Below, piece by piece: positions 55,765-64,000 of a DNA stretch of 64,000 nucleotides. Position 1 is the first letter of the stretch. Each line of letters begins with the position of its first letter. The DNA is from Puccinia triticina. Taxonomy: Eukaryota; Basidiomycota; Pucciniomycetes; Pucciniales; Pucciniaceae. A model generated the notes under the pieces. The model did no database searches. It had not been told where the DNA came from and saw nothing but the letters and a program-made list of their open reading frames with translations. The translations under genes and the position numbers were made by a program. The stretch spans positions 6,493,501 through 6,557,500 of the forward strand of contig NC_070559.1 of assembly GCF_026914185.1 (NCBI RefSeq), read 5' to 3'.

Positions 55765-57094
55765 TAGTTTCATAAATATGAGAATTTTCAAAAAATGAAA
55801 GAGGGATAAAGATGGATGCAAGAGGGAAGAGGGACTTAGTTAATTTCTGTTAAGATTGAGTAGCCCGTATGTACTACTTTTATGCTTATAGATAGTTATG
55901 CTTCTACTAAGTAGCCCAGTTGTACTCCTTTACCGGTTTTTCACTCTCAGCTTTTTCCTCACTGAAATCATATCTTATATTTGTTGAGTTTAGTACTCAG
56001 GTTTCTGTTTTGTTCTTTATGCTTCTCCCATGTCTCTCACATCTCACATACATGTCACAGTTTGTATGTAGTCTACCTGAGGCAGCAGGCATGGAAGGAC
56101 TCTCTCTTCATCCTTCCACGACCCTCAAACACCGCCACGCTCCGTGCCTGTTGCCCTCAGGTTAGTTTTGTTCTCTTTCTTTTCTCTTGCTTGTTTTTCA
56201 TTCCCTATCTTTGTGATATGAAATTCATCCTTCCACGACCCTCGAACACCGCCACGCTCCGTGCCTGTTGCCCTCAGTCCCTGTTCATCTCATCAATATT
56301 CACGGTCAAGCCCCTTGTGATTCCCGGCAGCCCTTTGAGCTTCAGTTACACCTGGTCCCCCTCAACAATTTCACCTTATAATGATCAGATGCAAGAATTA
56401 AAAAAAAAAAAAAACTAACCGGCAAGGTGCGAATCTGATAAAAGCGCCCCTGGCAAAAGGATCAAGCCCAAAGGTCTTGGAAAGCGGGAAAGCAGGATTG
56501 ACGGATGGCTATTTGTTTGCTGGCTTCGGCTTGGAAATGGTGGCGGATAGGAGAAGCTGTTGACCATCCGGATGAGTGAGGCACAGGAATGGTGCTGCGT
56601 GGCCGCGATGGTCAAAAATGAAAAACTCATCACTTGAAATTCAAATTCGAGGATTTTGGCGAACTGCAAATCAGTGCAAGCATTATCAAGTACATGGACC
56701 GCTCTATGCTGAAAGGTCTTGGTAGTCCGTTCACGTTGCAATTGGGTGTTGTACTGTGCTCTCTTGATGAGTGTCAGGATGTTGCTTGCATGGCTGTTTT
56801 GAAATTGGCTGCCTGCACTCTCCTGATCTCTAGGTGCCTGTTGTAGCTAACACTGCTTTGGTTCTTTGTTTTTCCCGGAGTGGTTACCATGGGAGCTAGT
56901 TTCAGTTGTATGGCTGAGCCGGTGCTACATAAATCCTTTGATGTCTGGATGGATGCCGATGGGGGGAATATTTTGTACGGGATGGATTACATAAGCCCGC
57001 ATAGACGGCCACCTCCCTTAGCTTTCCATCTTCCTCTGGCTCTCCATCGCCAACCACAAAAAATCAACACACGCAAGCCAGTCGGCCCAGAACG
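55765..57094. other. Region upstream of the FAN1 gene
   Basis: Contains a 52-bp direct repeat (catccttccacgaccctc...gttgccctcag at 56,109 and 56,226). Short open stretches at 56,415-56,846 on both strands are not convincing. The 5' leader of FAN1 presumably lies in the last 200 bases. Confidence 0.4.
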
Positions 57095-60000
57095 ATGTCC
57101 TCACCACCCACGGTCATCCTCGACTCATCCTCAAGCTCAGAGGGCCACTCGGACCATTCGAGCTCAACCAACTCAATCTCCCAGGCTCGATCTAAGCTAA
57201 ACAAGAGGAAGCGGAAGCAGAAGAAGAAAACCGGCGACAAATATCTGATCAGTGCCGACCAATGGACGCCGATTGCAGGACCATCAGTCCCAAAACCACT
57301 CAAAAAACAGCCAATCTATCCCCAAGAACCACTCACCCTATTCGAACCCGTCACCAACGCAAAACTCGTCAGCCTCTTCGAACCAAGCTCGTCATTCGCA
57401 ACAACAGCAGCAGAAGAAGAAGATGCAGTATCAGCTCAAGCAACTCAAGAAGCCGAAAAACCCATCCTGGTCACCGTCGAAGAAAAAATATCTCTCTACA
57501 TCAACTGCTTCGAAGAAATGCTCAATACCGTCCTCAGACACGAAAGCTTCCTCTTCCTACCATCAGAGTTGAAGATACTCAACAGCTGGCAGGCACTCCC
57601 TCGTAAGAACCAATCGGTCTTTTTCTTCGCTTCCCGAAATCACAATTATACTCATAGTTTTACACAAAATATATATGTAAATAAATAGGTTCATCCAAAT
57701 ATTTATTTGTGAGACTGTTCATGCGCAAACATGATAATTGGTTCAGACTAGACCAGCTGAGCGGCTACAAAGCCGACATAGGTGACCTCGAACAGGCGTG
57801 TGGTCCGCTGTGCACGTCAGTGGATGAACTGGTAGCCGCGATTCCCATCGACCCGCTGCTCAATACACCCAATACCCCTTTTGGAGGCGGAATGCCCGAT
57901 ACCCTGACCCAGCTGTACCCAGGACACCAGCCGGCGGCGATCTATCCCGGTGAATCCCCGAACATAATGTCTGCCCAACTTCAATACAGCCCGTCTAGAA
58001 GCATGGACGATATTCAATTTAATGGCCATCAACTCAATCCCTACGACCCTTTTCCAGGAAACAGCAATCCTCAATACGCTACTCAAGAGCTTCCAATCCC
58101 CGCTTCTGGACTCTTCAGACCTAGCCCACCACCCAAGATCGACCAACTGAACCCTCACAGGCCTTACCAAGGAATCGACCAGTTCCAATATGCTGGCCAA
58201 GAGCACGGCATCCATCTCGATGGATATCTGAGGTCCAGCCCTCAAGTCACATTCGAACATCCACCCAATCCACCACAGCACAACACGTATCAGGGCATGG
58301 ATCCTATCCAGTACTCTGTCGAACAAGCCGGGATCTCTTTGACTGACTTCCTGCGATCTAGCCCGGGAAACGATCTCTATCAACCGGCTCCGTATAGCCC
58401 TTATGCAGAACTCATTCATATCCCATCCCCTCATCAAGCGCCCCGAGCGTCTATCGATGAACTACTCCGATGTAACACGCACGATTTGGCCATGCTCGAA
58501 GGGCCCTACGCCGGCGTGATGCAAGATACTGAATACACCTATCAGGGCCAATTCGTATCCCCTAGCCAAATCTCTCCTTCTATCCCTCTAATGCCACAGC
58601 TTGCCTACGACCCCATACCAGTGCCCGACTCGCCAGTCGATTCCCTCAAGACGGATGAAGGGATCATCACCCAACTAAACAGGTTTGCGAACCAAGCTAA
58701 CCACAAGAAACAGCGGCTCGACCCCAACACCTGGCCCCGTCTGGATCGCTGTGCAGTTGATGGGTCACCTGGGCGGGAGCGGATACCATTCAATGTGTAT
58801 GACTCTCAGAGTCATACTCTCCCCGACCTGCCGCCAGTCCCCCCGCCCGTAGATACCCGTCCTGTCCCCAACTCCAAGCTGCTGGATCCAATCTCCACCG
58901 CTCCATCCTCATCTCCCCCACGGCCATCCCCACCCCAGACCAAACGAGCACGAGCAGTCCAAAACAAGCCAGCATCACCAGTCCGGAGCAACGTAGCATC
59001 ACCAGTTCGGGGCAACGTAGCATCACCAGTTCGGGGCAACGTAGCATCACCAGTTCGGGGCAACGTAGCATCACCACTCCGGAGCGACAGAGCACCACCA
59101 ATCTACAGCGAAACGGATCCCGAACTGTCTTGCTTTGCGACAATGACTTCTTCGGTTGATTATGCTCAGCTCAATACCGATGACCTTTTTGGATGTATGA
59201 ATTTGGATGAGTTGAAGAGCTTTGCTAAAAAACTTCAAGCAAATCCTCATACGACTAGAGATATGATCATCATCGGCATCAAAGCAATTGCCTCTAACCA
59301 ATCCACTCTCTTCGGCGCTCCCTCTACTACCACCAAAGGAAAACAGAAAAAACAACTCTCCCTGAAGTTTACGAAAAAAGGCTTGAAGGAAAGTCAGATC
59401 TCGTCTCTCAATTCAAGAAGTATGTGCGCTTTTGTTTCTCTTACTTTCCCCATTTTTTGTTCATGTGCTGCTTGTACCTGCTCGTCTTAAGGGGGTCCTG
59501 ATGTCGCACAACAATTACATAGTTTTGAAAATCATAGGACCATCGATCAAATTACGACCTAAAGTGTGTTCATTATTCAAGCGGCTCCATTTGATATTTT
59601 ATCGGTCGACGACCATATCAGAGAAGACGATGACAGCATCGATGCTCGCGCAGATGAAGATCCGAAACTACCCGAGCTATCAAGTAATCCGAACGAGCTC
59701 GATCTTTGACTCGCGGGAGCAACTGATCAAGTATGAAGAGGCCCTCGAGCTAGAGAAACAGTTCGACGATCTCTTAGTCAACGAGCGTCGCCCGTGGAAC
59801 GAGGACGAACAGGGAAAAGCCCGGCGCCAGGAAGCTAAGACGCTCCGGTTGAAGAAAGCTTTGGACGTCTTCGAATCCGCTTGGATGCTTTGGCAAATCA
59901 CTGTCTGCGAAGAAAATGACCGGCTCGAAAAACTTCGGCCTACTCAAGACCTCGCGTACCATGATCACGATCTTTCGAATTACTACAAGCGGCGTTTCCA

Positions 60001-61571
60001 TCCAGGTTAGATAGACCTTTGTTTTTGATCCCTCACAGTATATCGTGCCCGCAGAATCTCAGAGCTGGTGAATAATCGTCACTTTTCTCAAACCTGTGTC
60101 GCCCTTAATAGGTTGGCCTTTGACCCGAATCTTACAAAAAGGGCTAGCGGTGCTAGCACGATTCGAGGAACACGAGCGGGAGGCAAAAGTCCTAGAAGCC
60201 TTACTCCAGCAGCCGCATTTCCGACGAGGGAAGCGGGGGCAATGGTACGACAGACTAGCGCTAGTCTTGATGACCCATCTGGCTCGGGACGAGTCGTTGG
60301 CGATGAACCAGCGAGCCGTCCACATGAATTCGGCCTTATATACCTGCGAGCACGGCCTGACGGACCCGGATACCCACCAGCTCTATCGGTTCAGTCTTGG
60401 ACGGAGACTGGCTAGGCTCCAGTCGCTCGACCCCTCCATCCATCATCCTTCGCAAACCTTGCTCGAAGTCGAGGAGTGGAAAACCGCACGTCGGACTACT
60501 ATCCATCGTACCATCGTCAACGAGGACCGCGAGGTCGGCGCTAAAACTCGCTGGCTTAGTTCCCTCGATAAAACCCCTATCTCCGTTGAAGAAATCGCCT
60601 TGGAACATTACATCTCCAATCATCCTGGATGGAGAGGCTTTCACTCCGAAACGGGAATATTAAAAATGATCGTAAGTCCCTTCTTGCATCATCATCGTTA
60701 CTCACTCTGACACGTCCTGTTTCTCTTGGAACAGTTTTCGTTGGTTTTTTGGGACATTATCTTTGCCGCCGTCCCCGGTGCTTTTGAAACCAGTTTCCAG
60801 ACGGCTCCTCTCGATATTGCAACCGATGCATTCAGGATCGGTGAGCCCTGCATTCCCGCCCCGCCCTCCCGACCCCACCATCCCACCCCCCCCCCCCCCC
60901 AAAAAAAAAAAAAAAAAAAAAAAAGAAAAGAAAAAGAAAAAAGAAAAAACCCTAAAAAACTAAAATAAAAGGAATATAATTTCACAGTACGCCGACCATT
61001 AATCGAAGACAGGATGCGAATGATTGAGGAGCGAGGAAGCGAAGAAATCATGGCGCGGATGCGAGAAACCTATGCGCGAGAGTGCGGTCGGAAGACCTGG
61101 TCGATCGGGATCAGTCCGGCGTCTTGGGCGCGCTATTCGCTCGAAGATCTCCTGCAAATCGTCTGCTGTTTCTCCGTCCAAGCCTTCAGTCTGATCTCGA
61201 ATGCCTTCTTCGAGGATTGGAGCGTCTGGGCCGCCGGCGCCCCCGATCTTATGTCCGTCCTCCTCCGCCACCACCCCTGTCACCTTATTCTGACCTAATT
61301 TTTTTATTGAACGCGCGGGTTATGTAGTATTTGGAACCCGTACCTCAACCGGTGTAAATTTGTCGAAGTTAAAGGCCCGGGAGACAAGCTATCGGAACAA
61401 CAAAAAGTAGTTACCTCTCCACCCATCCCTGCCTTTTTCTTGGCTGCTTGGTTGACTGATCTGTTGTCCTCTTCTTCCCGGTGGGGTTTTTTTCTTCGAT
61501 AGAATTGGTTTAGTTTGTTGTTGAAGGCTGAGGGCGTCGAAGTCGAGATTTGCTCCGTCAAGGAAGACTAG
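57095..61571 (+). CDS. FAN1: FAN1-type structure-specific nuclease
   Basis: Eight exons (57,095-57,602; 57,689-59,419; 59,523-60,005; 60,112-60,671; 60,735-60,840; 60,988-61,252; 61,328-61,406; 61,503-61,571) join in phase into 1,266 codons. FAN1 cuts branched DNA during interstrand crosslink repair in the nucleus. The N-terminal region has KYLFVRLFMRKHDNWFRL, followed by a SAP-like segment (MNLDELKSFAKKLQ), TPR-like helices (GKRGQWYDRLALVLM) and a VRR-NUC domain. Catalytic residues are present: the glutamate in GFHSETG, the aspartate in GAPDL and the E and K of VEVKGPGD. A disordered insertion of about 400 residues, rich in Pro, Gln and Tyr and ending with four ASPVRGNV repeats, sits between the first domain and SAP. 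The protein is longer than usual for that reason. It appears intact. The start ATG is the first in frame; a longer 5' exon cannot be excluded. Confidence 0.9.
58960..59090 (+). repeat. 24-bp coding repeat in FAN1
   Basis: Four to five tandem copies of a 24-bp unit (gtagcatcaccagttcgggg...) encode ASPVRGNV repeats. Near-perfect at the DNA level, so probably length-variable. Confidence 0.85.
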
Positions 61572-62050
61572 CCAAAACCCCACCAGTGCTCTCGCCCTCT
61601 TTTCATATCATTTAGGTTCTATTGATTTGTTTTGCTTGCTTGCTGGTTGGTTTTTTTTTTTTTTTTTATCTTTGTTGTGAGGATGTCAACCTAAAAAAAT
61701 ATTATTCAGACAAAACAAAGCAAGACAGTTCAGGCCTTTTTTCTGCAAGATTTTTCTCTTAGGTTTAGTTTTTGTCTTGAGGATTTGTTTTGGTTTATTT
61801 TTGTGCTAATAGGGATAATCTGTGTTTTTTAGATATCTAGACAGATGGTTTAACTATGAACTGCTACTGTTTTATCTTCTCTCTGATTCCAAGCCCTAAT
61901 TTATGATACAAAATGGTTCACAAGACCATGTATGCATCCTCAGGTGTCTGATCTCCATTCCTTTGCCAAAAAAAAAACACAAAGATTGTACAGCTGTGAT
62001 GACCATACATCACACAGATATGATTGTGCTCAGTTTGACATGGTTTGGTT
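61572..62050. other. Region downstream of FAN1
   Basis: T-rich sequence with poly-T at 61,651-61,668, likely FAN1 3' region. No gene was recognised. Confidence 0.4.
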
Positions 62051-62575
62051 ATAAGAGCAATCCCACTGTGGTACCAATTTGGCTCAATAGACACAAAGCA
62101 GAAAGACAATCTTTTGAAGCACGGAATGATCTTTTGGAATCACTTCTCCCTCATCAAATATTCTCCCACACCCAAAGATGTGTTGCAATTCATGTACCAA
62201 GGTGTGGCAGCTCAGTGCCATCCAAACCAGTATCAATCAGATTTTTACCATACACCTGAAAGAAAATCCAGATGATCTGGATGAAAAAAATCCTTCTTTG
62301 GAATTCATGCCAAAGTTGATGTCCGTTTGCCAATTTTTGGCCGTTGTTTTCATCCAGATCATTTGAATCATGTTTAAGGTATGTTGTAAAAATATGGTCA
62401 ATACCAGACTGGTTTGGATGGCGCTGAGCCTCAACACCTCGGTATATGAATTGCAACAGACTTTGGGTGTCAGTGAATACTTGATGAGGGAGAAGTGATT
62501 CCAAAAGACCATTCCGTGCTTCAAAAGATTGTCTCTCTGCTTGGTGTCTATTGAGCCGAGATCGAGATCACTTTC
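62050..62575. repeat. Inverted duplication of an NTPase-nuclease gene piece
   Basis: Plus-strand 62,080-62,290 and minus-strand 62,575-62,340 both encode the same stretch (IDTKQ(K/R)DNLLKHGM and FWNHFSLIKYS), so they form a long imperfect palindrome centred near 62,320. Arms are roughly 220-250 bp. Confidence 0.75.
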
Positions 62576-63540
62576 TTCTTTGCCAGTTAAAGCTTTCAAG
62601 AAATCTACCAACCGAACCGGACGCCCAGTCATTATACCTTCTTTGTGTGATGTCTTTAAAAAAGCAACTTACATTGCCTTCAACAAAATGATCCGACTAG
62701 CAAGTTGACCTGCGCCCCCTGCGGCATCGAGTCCATGTGAGAGCTTTGATGCATTGAATTAACTGGTCCTCATCATTCAGAAAATTCAGAGCAGCCGCTG
62801 CAAGCGTGAATTGTGATGGATACTTACTCATGACCATATCACACACAGCCTGGGCTGATGTAATCACAATTAGCAGCATGGGACGCGATTTGCTCTGTGT
62901 TGAGGTGCAAGGCGCCATTGATTGATCCGTGGCTGGATGGTGGGACCGAGCAATGCAAGGCTGCAAGCGCTCGAGCTTTTGTTAGGATGCCTGGTTCAGT
63001 GTTGCCGGTCGGCCCGAGCAGTTTATTGTAAGCCCATTCCAAAATGGAATCATAAATATCATCGGGTGTTTGCCGTTCGGTCATGGCATCACAAACGTAG
63101 GCGCCAAAAACGGACTTCCATACTAAGAGTCGCTCCGGAGACACCAATTCCTCCCAGGATCGGGGCGGCTCAGACGAAACCATCACGTCAAACGAAGCGA
63201 TTTCGTGTGTCGGGACATACATCGAGATTCAGCCTGGAGAACTGCAAGCATCGTTAACGTCCTGAGTTGATCTTGATCATAAGACTGGGGGGGGAAAGCT
63301 AGTTGAACGGCCATGCTCCTTAGATCTTCTTCTTCTTCTTGAATGAAAAATTTTGCGACCAGTGTTTCAAATGACGCCGGGCTTTTGAGAAAGGCAGACC
63401 ATACGAGATGAGGATTGACGTCTGTGTCGTCGTTTTCTGGCAAATCTGCGGGGAACTCTTGGAGTTGGTCGAGACACTCAGTGACTAGATGCTCTTCAAA
63501 GTTGCTCGAATCGCAGGATCGCAAACACAGATCAGTCAAC
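62237..63540 (-). pseudogene. Broken paralogue of the crinkler-like NTPase-nuclease gene
   Basis: The minus strand carries, in order, pieces matching the gene at 35,544: an N-terminal helical region (63,540-63,230), then a segment corresponding to residues after the NTPase core (EIASFDVMVSSEPPRSWEEL, ALHLNTEQIASHAANCDYIS), then SKYPSQFTLAAAA, RPVRLVDFLKALTGKEESDL and FWNHFSLIKY. The Walker A and B region is missing between the first two pieces, and frames break near 62,840 and 62,700. The nuclease motif is not recoverable, and the end is duplicated as a palindrome. It is a decayed member of a multicopy family. Similarity to the intact gene is clear but not close, so the duplication is old. 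Confidence 0.75.
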
Positions 63541-64000
63541 CTGAATATAACTACGCGTGAGCTGGCTACGTTGGCCTACCTCCAGCATCCTCTAGGAAAG
63601 ATGAGAAAGATCAATATTTTTGACAACCGCGGTGCAGCACTTGGAAGCGCAAGTGCAACTCGACGATTTGGTTTTCGTTGGGATGATCCTCGAGATCGGA
63701 AATGGCGATTAATGTGATTGTGGTGGTTCTACTGGAAGAGAAGATTGGTTTGATGGCAGAGACCTTGACGAAAGCCCAACCAAAAGTCTGATGGCTTCCA
63801 GTTGGTGTGTAATCCCAAACACCAGGCTGATTGGCCGTGATGTCATAAACTTAGCACCCAATTTTTTACAGGCATGCTGATGGTGTATCAGCATAGTTGC
63901 TAATTAAAACGCAGAAGTGAACTGTCCTGATTGTAGGGCCACACCTTGATGCATTGGCAGTATTTCACCATTGAAATGTGCTTAACTTTAGGGCAGATTT
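63541..64000. other. Terminal region without a recognised gene
   Basis: May include the 5' region of the paralogue on the minus strand. Nothing else was recognised. Confidence 0.3.

Noticed and set aside
55765..56418. Exons upstream of FAN1
   Set aside because: The open stretches span a 52-bp direct repeat and lack motifs. FAN1 has a good first exon at 57,095.

Overview
The window looks like a transposon-rich stretch of a basidiomycete genome, most probably a rust fungus (Pucciniales, Puccinia-like). The evidence is short GT-AG introns of about 50-100 nt with CTAAC-type branch points, KDZ and Plavaka transposases, a Ty3 chromodomain element, a crinkler-like NTPase-nuclease, and AT-rich DNA broken by GC-rich gene islands. 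The genus is an inference. All comparisons were made by eye, without database searches. Intergenic stretches with no call contain nothing I could recognise.

The left third (1-18,184) is nested mobile DNA. A Helitron end at 2,563 (minus strand) closes a unit that carries a Sec10-like exocyst fragment. A Tc1/mariner-like end (3,106) hosts a 1,053-bp PIF/Harbinger-type element. Helitron A (4,531-18,184) can be compared with a nearly uninterrupted inverted copy, Helitron B (51,838-54,896). The comparison shows that A was hit by a solo LTR before the two copies separated, then by two later insertions. The first (7,346-13,015, flanked by TTA, with ~82-bp terminal inverted repeats) carries a long, intron-containing neurofibromin/IRA-type gene whose Ras-GAP catalytic domain is missing. 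The second (13,105-18,024) holds decayed sequence including an HMG-box relic.

The middle (18,185-34,663) holds a 217-bp tandem duplication, a tRNA-like sequence, a hairpin-rich TA-flanked element, a Ty3 chromovirus 3' end with its LTR, minisatellites, a KDZ transposase relic, two small host-type genes (26,077 and 27,020), and a Plavaka-type transposase gene split into two halves on opposite strands. Each half abuts one of two inverted copies of an element containing (TTAGGGG)n telomere-like repeats, and both halves share the same 8-bp target duplication. This implies insertion followed by inversion.

The right half (34,664-64,000) has an intact 848-aa P-loop NTPase plus nuclease gene (35,544-38,168) and a broken paralogue at 62,050-63,540. 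It also has solo LTRs, a degenerate Ty3 pol on the minus strand (47,755-50,150) with an intact spliced Zn2Cys6-type gene lying antisense between pol and its LTR, Helitron B, several TTA- or TA-flanked MITEs, and a complete eight-exon FAN1 nuclease gene (57,095-61,571). FAN1 is the only clear conserved housekeeping gene. The NTPase-nuclease, the Zn-cluster gene and the two small genes are the other candidates for expressed loci.
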